Shown here: one piece after another, positions 43,901 through 54,331 of the stretch
Numbering within the stretch: position 1 is the first letter of the stretch
Layout: every line of letters begins with the position of its first letter
Assembly (NCBI RefSeq): GCF_035046505.1
Contig: NC_089822.1
Span: 268,967,024 to 269,031,023, forward strand
Source of the DNA: Tiliqua scincoides
Lineage: Eukaryota; Chordata; Lepidosauria; Squamata; Scincidae
Reading direction: 5' to 3'
Length of the DNA stretch: 64,000 nt
The notes under the pieces: generated by a model
What the model saw: only the letters and a program-made list of their open reading frames with translations
The model's database searches: none
What the model was told of the DNA's origin: nothing
Made by a program: the position numbers and the translations under genes

Positions 43901-45760
43901 TGGAAGAGACATCATGGCCAGAAGTGTTTTCACCATGCAGTTTGTTTTGCCCCCTGTGCGCCCCCCTCTCTCCAGGCCTGCCCGTGCTTATGTGGGGGGT
44001 GTTGCAGCAGGAGCGCAGTCTGCAGCCAGGGCCTGAGTGGCTTGGGCAGCGCAAGGGCCCGTCAGGACTGCAGGGGGCGGTTTTGCCCCAGGAGGAAGGG
44101 GCGCTGGGGGAGAGGACTGAGCCGGTTCTGCGACGGGGCGGGAGGAGGCCCGTTCCGTTCGGAAAGCTTCCCCCTTTGGAAGGACGGCGGTGGGGCCTGG
44201 AAGAAGGGGGGGGGGGGACTGAGTGGGTCTCTGCCAGCCCCGGCTCCGGGGACCGCTTCACCGGGGACGCTGCCCTCCCTGAGCAGGGGGAGCCTCCGGC
44301 GCTGTGATGGGAGGCCTGGAGGAAGCGCCCCCTCCCCGCCCACCTTTCCTCTGCAGCGCCTCCGCCCCGAGGCGCAGGTACTTCTGCAGCCACTCGGGGC
44401 AGGTCTCCTCCAGGTAGCCCTTCCAGTACCGGGCGATGTCCGGCTTGGCGTCCCACTCCGCCTTGGTGGCCTGGGCTGCTGCGACGGCCGCCGTCCAGGT
44501 GAGCGTCTTCAGGTCGAAGGCGATGAAGTCGCGCCCGTCGTAGGCGTACTTGCGGAATCCTGTTCTCCGCCCGCCCTCGCTCAGCTCGCAGCCGGACAGG
44601 CTCTGCCAAGTGTGCAGTCCTGCAAGCGACCGGCGGGGGCGTCAGAGCGCAGGCAGGCAGGCAGGCAGGGCGAGCCCGGAACAGCGCGCGGCTCCAGCAC
44701 TCCCGCGCCTCCCCCCGCCGGGCAGCTCGGCAGTCGGGGCGGCCCTGCCAGCCAGCCCGGGAGGAGCCTCTCCCTGAGCGGCGGGCGGCCCGACCAATCG
44801 GGAAGGGAGAACGCGGCTCCTGGGTCCTCCCGCTCACCTCCGCTCTGGTTGTAGCGCTCCATCAAGAGCTGCAACCTCGCTCTGAAGCCCGACTCCCAGC
44901 CCCGGTAGATCTGCGTCTGCCCCTCCCAATACTGGGGGTCTTCCTGGGTCACGTTCTCCATCCAGTGCGCCACAGGCCTCACCCTCTTCGTGTCGCTGTC
45001 GTAGTGCGTGATGAGCTGCCCGTCCACGGAGCCCACGGAAAAGAACCCGGGCAGCCCCGGGCCGGGCTCCGACACCGCCGCGTGGAAGTAGCGCAGCGAG
45101 TGCGACGCCGACCCTGGGGGCAGACGGGCGGGGGGCAGTCAGGGGCGCTCGCCGGCCTGCGGGCTCCGTCCCGGTCGCGGAGGGCGAGTGCGGGGGCAGG
45201 ACGGGGCGCAGCCTCTGCGGGGGGGGGGGGGGCGCCGCACGTCCCTCGCACAGCCGCCAGGGCCCCGCTGTCCCGAGGAGGCTGCAACCGCCCTGGGGAG
45301 CCCTGCTGTCGAAGCCGGAGCGCCCCCCTCCCCACGCCCCCCGCATCTCCTTCAGCCTGCTGCTCCTCTCCGCGGAAGGCGCTGGGATTCTGCCCCCCCG
45401 CATGCACCCCCCCGCAGGAGGAAAAGCAGCCCTCTCGTCACAAGGAACACCAGCAAAGCGGGTCTGCCTGCGGGTACTGCGACCCCCGCCCCCTTCCCCA
45501 CTCACAGGCGTGTCCACAGGCTGCACCGCTAAAAGCCCCACGTGGCACACCTCCCTCCAGCACCAGGGACAGGCACAGACCCCGCACGTGCACCTGCCTG
45601 GGGACGCGCCTGGAGCGCAGACCACCAGGACACCCCCCCCCCCCCACAGCCCCGGGTTCAAGTGCTGCTGGCCGCCCAAGCGGGAGTGGAGCCCCTGCAG
45701 GCACTCACCGGAGCAGGCGCCCAGCGCGAGGAGCAGCGCGGTCCAGCGAAGGAGACCCAT
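40910..45760 (-). CDS. MHC class I heavy chain, classical-like (gene C)
   Basis: Exons on the minus strand: signal 45709-45760, alpha1 44838-45113, alpha2 44344-44619, alpha3 41537-41821, TM 40910-40990; all open, all phase 1, canonical splice sites. It should pair with beta2-microglobulin and present peptides. Equivalents of human Y7, Y59, T143, K146, W147, Y159, W167 and Y171 are present; position 84 is Arg, as known for non-mammalian class I, and Y123 is Phe. The first three exons are compact and GC-rich. The tail is uncertain: the exon homologous to 35330 (39768-39797) has AT in place of the GT donor, and reading past TM gives a stop at once. A CR1 insertion stands just upstream of the Y box, so no ISRE or full X box is visible. 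It is the gene most likely to work in this window. Confidence 0.85.
41537..41821 (-). CDS. Gene C exon 4, alpha3 domain
   Basis: 285 bp, open. TLLCRAHGFYPKEINVTWRK and YQCHVEHDGLQDPLDVTVK, with the C1-set cysteines and an NVT sequon. Acceptor ctttttccacag, donor gtgaga. Confidence 0.92.
41822..44343 (-). other. Gene C intron 3
   Basis: No further exon seen. It holds a MITE at 43450-43632 (gggcacaatcctcacc and ggtgaggattgcgccc ends) and an AAC-rich stretch near 43010-43040 that may be a minus-strand LINE tail. Confidence 0.6.
44344..44619 (-). CDS. Gene C exon 3, alpha2 domain
   Basis: 276 bp, open. LHTWQSLSGCELSEGGRRTG, YAYDGRDFIAFDLKTLTWTA, TKAEWDAKPDIARYWKGYLE and ETCPEWLQKYLRLGAEALQR. 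Both disulfide cysteines and the T143/K146/W147 peptide-clamp residues are present. Confidence 0.95.
44838..45113 (-). CDS. Gene C exon 2, alpha1 domain
   Basis: 276 bp, open. GSASHSLRYFHAAVSEPGPG, FFSVGSVDGQLITHYDSDTK, WMENVTQEDPQYWEGQTQIY and MERYNQSG. Keeps Y7, Y59 and the NQS sequon; ENVT adds a second possible sequon. Confidence 0.95.
45709..45760 (-). CDS. Gene C exon 1, signal peptide
   Basis: MGLLRWTALLLALGACS, phase 1, gtgagt donor. Twin of the gene E exon 1 at 53646. Confidence 0.9.
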
Positions 45761-45884
45761 CTCGGCTCTCGCACACGGACCTGGCACTGCCGTCTCGCAG
45801 CCGTCCACGTCCTGAGTGCGGAGCGGAGGAAAGCCGCCCAGCCCGAGGCCGGAGCAGGCGGGATTGGCGGGGGGGGGGGGAGGT

Positions 45885-45935
45885 TCGGCCAATGGGAAAA
45901 AGAGGCCCTGCCAGCCGCGCTGCAGCCGGGCAGAG
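45885..45935 (-). promoter_or_regulatory. Gene C proximal promoter: Y box only
   Basis: ATTGG on the minus strand (45889-45893) within cccattggccg, preceded by a CTGGCAG that may be a degraded X1 box. Beyond about 45938 the sequence is CR1. The surrounding 44000-45970 is rich in CpG. Confidence 0.6.
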
Positions 45936-45937
45936 AA

Positions 45938-46105
45938 GAACAGAAGAACAGAACAGCAGCCCCTCTGGATCAGCCCCACCTAGTCTAGCTTCCTGTGTCT
46001 CACAGCGGCCCACCAAATGCCCCAGGGAGCCCACCAGATAACAAGAGGCCTCATCCTGGTGCCCTCCCCTGCATCTGACAGAGCCCATTTCTGAAATCCC
46101 CCAGC
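45938..46105 (-). mobile_element. CR1 3' end, left part of a split copy
   Basis: Minus-strand CR1 3' UTR, terminus next to the gene C promoter. The next more 5' CR1 piece in the same orientation is at 52358-52545, on the far side of the copia element, so the two are probably one CR1 split by it. Confidence 0.8.
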
Positions 46106-46141
46106 TCACCTCCACCGCCCAGCTCAGCTGAACCCACCTTC

Positions 46142-47829
46142 TGTTGGAATTGGTGCAACTCCGTATGATCTCAAGGGGTGGCAGGAGACTGTCCTAAAAA
46201 GGGTTAAACCCAGGCGACCTCTTCCTGTCCACTTCTAATGACCTATGTGGGAGGGGCGTGACCCAGACCCTATATAACTCCTGAGCATGCTCTCCTCCCT
46301 CTCTCTTACCTCTTCCACACCACAACTGAGCAGACAAGATGGCATGCAGCAGGGATCTGCTGGTGCCGCCATCTTGACAACATGGCATGCAGAACAAGGC
46401 AGCTGTAGGGCCTTGTTGTCAAAGTTAGTGTACCTCTGCGTGGAGGGGCAGAAAGGAAAGATTGTGGAAGCAGGGATGGGGCTAATGGAGGGTTGCAGAG
46501 AGAGAGGGAGCAGGGATGGGGCTAATGGACCAGTTCAGACGGAAAGCTCTTCAACCTCTCCAGACTGAGAGCAAAGTCCAAAGTTCACCTGAAATGTCTG
46601 CGTGACTTCCTCTTTGCGAATGATGCAGCTGTCACTACCCACTCTGCCAAAGATCTCCAGCAGCTCATGGATCGTTTTAGCAAGGCCTGCCAAGAATTTG
46701 GACTGACAATCAGCCTTAAGAAAACATAGGTCATGGTTCAGGATGTGGACTCACCTCCCTGCATTACAATCTCTGGGCATGAACTGGAGGTTGTCCATGA
46801 CTTTGTGTACCTTGGCTCAACGATCTCCGACACTCTTTCGATACGAGCTAAACAAACGCATCGGTAAAGCAGCTACCACGTTTTCCAGACTCACAAAGAG
46901 AGTCTGGTCCAACAAGAAGCTGATGGAACATACCAAGATCCAGGTCTACAGAGCTTGCGTCCTGAGTACACTTCTGTACTGCAGCGAGTCATGGACTCTT
47001 CACTCACAACAGGAGAGGAAACTGAATGCATTCCACATGCGCTGCCTCCGACGCATCCTCGGCATCACCTGGCAGAACAAAGTTCCAAACAACACAGTCC
47101 TGGAACGAGCTGGAATCCCTAGCATGTATGCACTGCTGAAACAGAGACGCCTGCATTGGCTCGGTCATGTCGTGAGAATGGATGATGGCCAGATCCCAAA
47201 GGATCTCCTCTATGGAGAACTCATGCAAGGAAAGCGCCCTACAGGTAGACCACAGCTGCGATACAAGGACATCTGGAAGAGGGATCTGAAGGCCTTAGGA
47301 GTGGACCTCAACAGGTGGGAAACCCTGGCCTCTGAGCGGCCCGCTTGGAGGCAGGCTGTGCAGCATGGCCTTTCCCAGTTTGAAGAGACACTTGGCCAAC
47401 CGTCTGAGACAAAGAGGCAAAGAAGGAAGGCCCATAGCCAGGGAGACAGACCAGGGACAGACTGCACTTGCTCCCGGTGTGGAAGGGATTGTCACTCCCA
47501 AATTGGCCTTTTCAGCCACTCTAGACGCTGTTCCAGAACCACCATTCAGAGCGCGATACCAGAGTCTTTTGAAACTGAAGGTTGCCAACTAGCACTGTAC
47601 CTCTGAACATATTCAGAAGCTGTAACCGTACTTCCTGAGGAACTGTGAGTAAATGAATCTGCTCTTGCAACTTCAACCAGCCAATGTTGTTTGTGTTTTT
47701 CCTGACTAGCAGTCATCCAGGTGTGGGAGGCTCCCTGGGGTTGATTCCCAGCAAAGGGGGGGTTCTGCTGGTGAAGCGACTCTGCTCCCCCCCCAACGGA
47801 GGAAACGATTGTAAGAGATTCCCCCAGCA
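46142..47829 (+). repeat. Left copia LTR, interrupted by a LINE
   Basis: TG...CA ends; LTR sequence at 46142-46438 and 47596-47829. A TATA-like ctatataact stands near 46271-46280. Without the LINE it would be about 520 bp, as in the solo copy at 54332-54867. Confidence 0.9.
46439..47595 (+). mobile_element. RTE-like LINE inserted in the copia LTR
   Basis: Target duplication TGTACCTCTG at 46429-46438 and 47596-47605. The LINE matches from about 46528 to the gaaggttgccaac terminus at 47592. The RT box reads LFANDAA here, so the first catalytic Asp is Asn. The ORF from LNKRIGKAATTFSRLTKRVW to the C-terminus is open for 287 codons and ends in flanking DNA. The first ~90 bp (46439-46527) are not LINE and contain a 19-bp word twice, 40 bp apart. 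Confidence 0.9.
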
Positions 47830-47843
47830 GGTTATGGGCCCAG
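47830..47843 (+). other. Copia primer-binding site, initiator tRNA-Met half-molecule
   Basis: GGTTATGGGCCCAG directly after the LTR is the exact complement of the anticodon arm of vertebrate initiator tRNA-Met (CUGGGCCCAUAACC). Drosophila copia is known to prime from a 5' half of this tRNA. Confidence 0.85.
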
Positions 47844-50800
47844 GGACCGTGCACTGAGAAACCCAGGGACCTTGCACTAAGGGACCCAGAGACCAGGTAC
47901 CAGGAAACCTTGGTGGGTTGTGCATTGGGAAGCCCAGATACCTTGGAAGGATATTTTTGATTTTTGGGAACTCTCCCCACCCAATCTAGAAGGCTGAACT
48001 TGCTTGGAAAACAAACAATGGCAGAAGAAACAGAAGTAGGGGTCTTAGCCGGCCAACCAACGGTCAGGCTGAACCCCAAGAGCTTCCATAATTGGCATTG
48101 CAGAATTCTGGCAGAAATTCAGAAGCATGGAGCATTGTCCACACTAGAGACAGAGCGTCCAACTAGTGGAGAATCTGCAATTGCGGCATGGAACAGAGAA
48201 GATGGCAAAGCAAAATGCCTCATTCTCAGATCATTAACTGACCTCCAATTGCCCTATGTGTGGGAGGCTAAGACTGCAAAGGAGATGATGACAATACTGA
48301 CTGATACCTATGCAAAGACAGGCGTGAAGGATCAGTTCAGATTGATCACTGAATTGTGTCACCTCAAGTTGGAAAGGAAAGAGGACTGTGATAAGTATTG
48401 CAGTAAACTGACTCAGCTTTTCAGTGACCTAGCGCCCACAAATTTGGTTTTTTCGGAAGACCAGAAGGTGGCATACCTTGTAGGATGTCTTGATGAATCA
48501 ATTTTTGGGGGCTTTGCATCATCTGTGTTTGGAAGAGAGAGAAGGGAGTATAAAGTAATACTCCAAGAGCTGAGGTCATATTGTGCACCCTTCAGGCAAG
48601 AGGAACTTGCAAGTGGCTCAGGTTACAAAGCAGAGTAAAAGTCACACAAAAGACCCATCACCTGCTTTGTCTGCCATGAGGAAGGTCACATGGCAAAGTT
48701 TTGCATCTCAAAGGAAACAGGGAGGAGGGAGCATCACCTGAGCTCCGCCCAACAAAGGAAATAGCCACAAAGAGAGGCAAAAGAAAAGGGTTGGTAATCC
48801 CGCCCACAAACCTAAAAGAAGCAGCTCAAACCATGACAGCAGTTTCAATCACTGCCTCAGAGAAAAGGTGGAAAATAAGGAGTGGATTGTTGATTCAGGA
48901 TGCTCATTTCATACCTGTTCCATCCAAAGTTTCTTTCAGGAAAATGGACACAGATGAAGAAGGTCAGATTACCATAGCTGAAGGTAAGAAGGTCCAGATC
49001 CAAGGAAAGGGGACAGTGGAATTGAAGTGTGTAGCAGATGGTTCAATTAACAACTTTACCATAAAAGATGTTAAGTACTTCCCAGAGATAAGTGGAAACA
49101 TAATGAGTGTGTCAAAGTTGGTCAAAAGAGGATGCACAGTTGTTTTCACAGAAGGGGGCTGTGACATAAGATGGAAAAGTGATGACTTTAGCCTTTTGCT
49201 GGCTAAAGGTTTTGAAAGGAATGGAGTCTATGTCTTAGATTTGTGCAATGAGGAAGCACAACTAAGGAGTGCCAAGAAAAATTGCAACAAAGACTGTTTG
49301 GATTTATGGCACCGCAGGCTAGGACACAGGGACACAGCAGCAGTCCTGGACTTGCAGAACAAGGACCTGGCAAAAGGGATACAGGTGAAGCACGGTGAGA
49401 ACCACCTGGACAGGTGTGTGTGCTGTATCAAAGGCAAAGCGGTCAGTCCATCCTTTCCAAAGAGGACTGGACAATGCAGCACCAGGGTTCTGGAAATCAT
49501 ACACAGTGACCTGGTAGGTCCAATGCCAAGTCATTCACTAGGGAACTATAAGTATGTACTAACGTTTGTTGATGATTTCTCGAGATATACTGTGATTTAT
49601 CTGCTGAGAGAGAAAAGTGAAGTTCCTGAAATGGTCAGAAAAGTACCTAGCAATGGTGAAGAACAAGTTTGAAAGGAATCCTGGCGCGTTGCAGACTGAC
49701 AACGGTGGTGAGTACACCTCACAGCACACAAAGTCAATTCTAGAAAGCCAAGGAATCAAACACAGATTATCTGTACCGTACGCTGCAGCATAAAATGGTG
49801 TTGCAGAACGGAAAAATCAAAGCCTTTTAGAAATGGCTAGATGCATGCTAACAGATGCAGATCTGCCTACAAATTTTTGGAGTGAGGTGATAATCACTGC
49901 CAACTATTTGCAGAAGAGACTACCTACAAAGGGTGTCGTAAGCGACAAAACCCCTTTTGAGCTGTGGCATGGCAGAGCACCAGACATGAGTCATCTTCGC
50001 GTGTTTGGATGCAAAGTATATGCTTTCGTTCCAAAGGAGAAGAGGTCCAAACTAGACCTGAGAGCGGAAGAAGGTATCTTCATGGGATATGCTCCTGGAA
50101 TGAAGGGTTACAAAGTTATGGACATGCACACCGGAAAGGTGACCACCAGGCATGGTCTGTACTTTGCAGAAAATGAGAAAGCTGATAGAAGCAAGAGATT
50201 TATTAATGATCTATCTCAGACAGATGAGGAGCTCACGTATGTGCCAGTTTGTCACAGCAGCATACCAGGACCCTCATCACCAGAGTCTGAGGCGAGTGCA
50301 GCAGAAGAGGAGACCGACGCAGAAGAGGAGGCTGATGAAGGAGAAGAACTGCTGGAGCCAGAAGTTGCTGCAGGCGCAGACCAAGTACCAGCAGAACCCA
50401 GACGTTCATCTCAAGAGAACAAAGGCGTTCCACCTCCATGACTTGGGCTGACCTACCTCGCAGGGTCGTCATCACAATGTGAACCAGAGTCCTGGGAAGA
50501 GGTAGAAGCGATGCCCGCGCATTAATCAAGTAAGTGGAAAAAGAGATAAGTGCATTACACAAGAACAAAACATGGACACTTACTAAGCTACCGCCAAACA
50601 AAAAGGCGATAGGGTGCAAATGAGTCTTCAAGGCCAAGACAAATGCACAAGGACAGATAGAGCGCTACAAAGCAAGGCTCGTAGCCAAAGGCTTCTCCTA
50701 AAAGTATGGAGAAGATTTTGACGAGGAGGTTTTTGCTCCTGTAGTGAAGCACACTACCATAAGACTGCTTGTAAGCATAGTTGCTTCCAGAAAAATGTCT

Positions 50801-52032
50801 GTCCGACATTTAGATGTAAAGACTGCATTTCTCCATGGAGAAATTAAGGAGGAGCTGTACATGAAACAGCCACCTGGTTTCACAGACAGCAAGAAGGCAC
50901 ATTTGGTATGTAAGCTTCAGAAGGGGCTGTATGGCTTAAAGCAATCAGCCAAAGCTTGGAATGAAAAACTGCACCACATGTTGACACAACTACACTTCAC
51001 ACAAGGTGCAGCAGATCAGTGTCTGTACATAAGACAAAAAGATGGAAAATGGAAAATTGGTTTATGTGGATGACTTGCTGTGTTTCTATGAGAGAGGACA
51101 AGACTACAAAGAGTTAGTCAACCACTTAAACAAAGAAGTGGAAATCAAAGAACTGGGAAAGGTGACTCATTATTTGGGTATGCAGGTGGAGAGAGAAGGG
51201 GATGGAAGTTTTCTCCTCAGCCAGAGAACAAAGATTCTGGATTTGGTGGAGTCACTAGGGCTCAAAGATGCGCACCCAGTAGCTACACCAATGGAGACTA
51301 ACTTTCTCAAACAAACAGATGAAAGTGAACCTCTCCCAAACAATACACAGTACAGAGAAGCAGTAGGCAAGTTGCTTTATCTTTCAAACACAACTAGGCC
51401 TGACATTGCAACTGCTACTGGAATTCTGTGTAGGAAAAATAATTCTCCCACAAAATGGGACTGGCTTGGAGTTAAGAGGGTTGCAAGGTACCTGAAAGGC
51501 ACCCAAAACTTCAAATTGAAGTTGCCAGCCAGTGAAAGACCCAGATTAGTAGTCTACAGTGACTCAGATTGGTGAGAAGACAGAACTGACCGGAAATCGA
51601 CCAGTGGACATTTGGCTCTGTATGGAGGTGGAGCAGTCAGTTGGGCAAGCAGAAAACAAACCTCTGTTGCTCTTTCCTCTACAGAAGCAGAGTATGTGTC
51701 TGCATCAGAGACATGCAGAGAGGTAATGTGGCTTTGTAAACTGCTGGATGATTTGGGTATAGAAGAACCAAGGCCAATCCAGATGTTTGAGGACAACCAG
51801 AATTGTATCAGGTTGGCACATTCAGAAAGCCACAATGCACGCACCAAACACATTGACATCAGAAGCCACTTTGTGCGAGACATGATAAAGAAAGGACTTG
51901 TCAGGATGGACTACTGTCCAACCCAAGAAATGACAGAAGATATCCTGACCAAGCCGCTGACAAAAGAAAAGTTCCAGAGTCTACGAGAAAGTATGAATTT
52001 GCTGGACTTGAGCATCCGGAGTTGAGAAGGGG

Positions 52033-52352
52033 TGTTGGAATTGGTGCAACTCCGTATGCTCTCAAGGGGTGGCAGGAGACTGTCCTAAAAAGGGTTAAAC
52101 CCAGGCGACCTCTACCTGTCCACTTCTAATGACCTATGTGGGAGGGGCGTGACCCAGACCCTATATAACTCCTGAGCACGCTCTCCTCCCTCTCTCTTCC
52201 CTCTTCCTCACCACAACTGAGCAGACAAGATGGCATGCAGCAGGGATCTGCTGGCGCCGCCATCTTGAACACATGGCATGCAGAACAAGGCAGCTGTAGG
52301 GCCTTGTTGTCAAAGTTAGTGTACCTCTGAACATATTCAGATGCTGTAACAT
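52033..52352 (+). repeat. Right copia LTR, shortened
   Basis: Begins TGTTGGAATTGG after the polypurine tract and stops near 52352, where CR1 sequence begins. Confidence 0.88.
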
Positions 52353-52357
52353 GCAGA

Positions 52358-52545
52358 CACTTCATATCTTGTACCCTGTAATGGATTTTTCCTCCAGAAA
52401 CTTGTCCAATCCCCTTTTAAAGGTGTCTAGGCCAGTCGCCATCACCACATCCTGTGGCAAGGAGTTCCTCAGACTAACCACACGCTGAGTAAAGAAATAT
52501 TTTCTTTTGTCTGTTCTAACTCTCCCAACACTCAATTTTAGCAGT
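52358..52545 (-). mobile_element. CR1 fragment, right part of a split copy
   Basis: Minus strand: LSVGRV-like region, 'aggatgtggtgatggcgac', 'cctttaaaaggggattggac'. In CR1 order it precedes 45938-46105. Confidence 0.8.
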
Positions 52546-53297
52546 TGAGTGAACAGCAGTTCTCCGCAAGGCCCTCTCTTTGGAAGTCAGGAGCGCTCCC
52601 TTCCGTCTGCATTCCAGCAATTGACTAAAACGGGGCTTTTCAGCTTTTAATATCCAAATTTGATTGTGGTTTGTGATGCAGTTTCAAGATTGTGCTGTCT
52701 ATTTGGGGCAAATGATTTGTTTAGTCCTTATGACTCAATTTATTCTTGGGCTTGTTTCTGCCCAGTCCTGCCCTCATGCGGTGCCCACAGTGGACAGCAA
52801 AAGTGTGGCCATTGGAGTTTTCCACTTCCACCGCACTGTCCCAATCCCCAATCTGGACTCTTGCCTGGGCTTTGGGGCTGGGCATAGATTGGGCTCTTCA
52901 GCAGGAGCCCTCTGCCTGCATGGTTGGTGCTCTTCCTGGCTCACAGATCGGCAACTCCAGATTGCCCCTGGTATGTGACGTGCAGGACTCTGCCAGCCTC
53001 TCCAAGCTCCGTCTCCCCAAGCGGAGGGAGGGAGAGTCACTTCAATAGGGTGACAAAGAAGGGTCATCTCTGCGTTGGGACCCACAGAAATACTCCAAAG
53101 CACTTAGCATATACGTCGGACCCAAAGTGTCAGAGGCCGTAGAAGCTGCACTGGGTGGTGTCACTTAGTGGGTTGGAAGGTGTTTAACTTGCCCACCTCC
53201 GAAGGAGCGAACTGTCTGCAAGGGGGAGACAGTTGCTTTCCTCCACTTTAACCATCCTTTGCCGGACACCTCAGTGCCGCCTTCTCCAAAGCTCCTG
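52546..53297. other. Centre of the inverted duplication, no gene seen
   Basis: Unique-looking sequence between the two arms. A few short frames exist but none resembles a known protein. Confidence 0.5.
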
Positions 53298-53548
53298 AAA
53301 GTCACAGGGGATTGGACAAGTTTCTGGAGGAAAAATCCATCACAGGTTACAAGCCATGATGTGTATGTTCCACGTCCTGATTTTAGAAACGGGCTATGTC
53401 AGAAGGCCAGATGCAGTGGAGGGCACCAGAATGAGGTCGCTTGTTATCTGGTGTGCTCCCTGGGGCATTTGGTGGGACTGTGAGATACAGGAAGCTGGAC
53501 TAGGTGGGGCTGATCCAGAGGGGCTGCTGTTCTGCTCTTCTGTTCTTA
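53298..53548 (+). mobile_element. CR1 3' end upstream of gene E
   Basis: 'ggattggacaagtttctgga' to 'ctgttcttat'; same position and orientation relative to exon 1 as the CR1 next to gene C. Confidence 0.88.
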
Positions 53549-53645
53549 TCTGCCCGGCTGCAGCGTGGCTGGCAGGGCCTCTTTTTTTCCATTGGCCGAA
53601 CCTCCCCCGCAGCCAATCGATGGCAGTGCCAGGTCCGTGCTCGAG
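53549..53645 (+). promoter_or_regulatory. Gene E proximal promoter (Y box)
   Basis: Twin of the gene C promoter: ctggcag, then ccattggccg with Y box ATTGG at 53591-53595. CR1 replaces everything further upstream. Confidence 0.6.
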
Positions 53646-53697
53646 ATGTGTCTCCTTTGCTGGACCGCGCTGCTCCTCCTGCTGGGCGCCTGCTCCG
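53646..53697 (+). pseudogene. Gene E: class I exon 1 only
   Basis: MCLLCWTALLLLLGACS, phase 1, gtgagt donor. Intron 1 matches gene C to about 53790; then CR1 copies and a solo LTR follow and the arm resumes with gene C-like 3' flank at about 54918. Alpha1 to TM are missing, so the gene is a remnant. Confidence 0.85.
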
Positions 53698-53817
53698 GTG
53701 AGTGCCTGCAGGGGCTCCATTCGCTTTGGCGGCGAGCAGCACTTGAACCCAAGCAGGTGGTCTGTGCTCCAGGCGCGCCCTGGTGTAGCGAGACAGGTCC
53801 GAGGTCTCTCCCTGGAA

Positions 53818-54100
53818 CCCTGGTGATGGCGTCTGGCCTGGACGCCTTTAAAAGGGGATTAGACAAGTTTCTGGAGGAAAAATCCATTACGAGTTACAAG
53901 CCATGAGGTGTATGCGCAACCTCCTGATTTTAGAAATGGGTTATGCCAGAATGCCAGATGCAAGGGAGGGCACCAGGATGAGGTCTCTTGTTAACTGGTG
54001 TGCTCCCTGGGGCATTTGGTGGGCCGCTGTGAGATACAGGAAGCTGGACTAGATGGGCCTATGGTCTGATCCAGTGGGGCTGTTCTTATGTTCTTATATA
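53818..54100 (+). mobile_element. CR1 3' end
   Basis: VMASGLDAFKRGLDKFLEEK, then the 3' UTR and ttcttatgttcttat. It sits where gene E lost its alpha exons. Confidence 0.9.
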
Positions 54101-54148
54101 CTGCTTTTCAACAAAGGTTCACAAAGCGGTTTACAGAGAAAAATTCCT

Positions 54149-54311
54149 GTATCTCACAGCAGCCCACCAAATGCCCCAGGGAGCACACCAGAGTGTGCAG
54201 AGACCTCATCCTGGTGCCCTCCCTTGCATCTGGCATTCTGACATAACCCATTTCTAAAATCAGGAGGTTGCGCATACACATCATGGCTTGTACCCCATAA
54301 TGGATTTTTCC
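54149..54311 (-). mobile_element. CR1 3' fragment, inverted to its neighbour
   Basis: Minus-strand CR1 3' UTR; with 53818-54100 it forms an inverted pair around about 50 bp of another repeat ('cttttcaacaaaggttcaca'). Confidence 0.85.
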
Positions 54312-54331
54312 AGCTCAACTCACCTCAGTTA

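Larger units (their letters stand above)
46142..52352 (+). mobile_element. Ty1/copia LTR retrotransposon (fossil)
   Basis: A copia-superfamily element with left LTR (46142-47829, interrupted by a LINE), primer-binding site (47830-47843), gag (about 48018-48640), CCHC zinc knuckle (near 48660-48710), protease region (about 48870-49230), integrase with its GAG-pre-integrase zinc motif (about 49290-50180), reverse transcriptase (about 50560-51300), RNase H (about 51540-52000), a polypurine tract gagaagggg (52024-52032) and a shortened right LTR (52033-52352). The domain order (integrase before RT) is diagnostic of copia. The coding region is broken, with roughly half a dozen disruptions, so it is a dead copy. 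The comparable 285 bp of the two LTRs differ by about 2-3% by eye, suggesting an age of the order of 10-15 million years. Confidence 0.92.

Noticed and set aside
43880-44854. Long plus-strand open frames opposite gene C alpha2
   Set aside because: Shadow frames of the coding strand with no known motif.
44834-45979. A 381-codon open frame on the minus strand through gene C exon 1 and intron 1
   Set aside because: It crosses clear splice sites and only its ends match class I; long open frames are expected in such GC-rich DNA.
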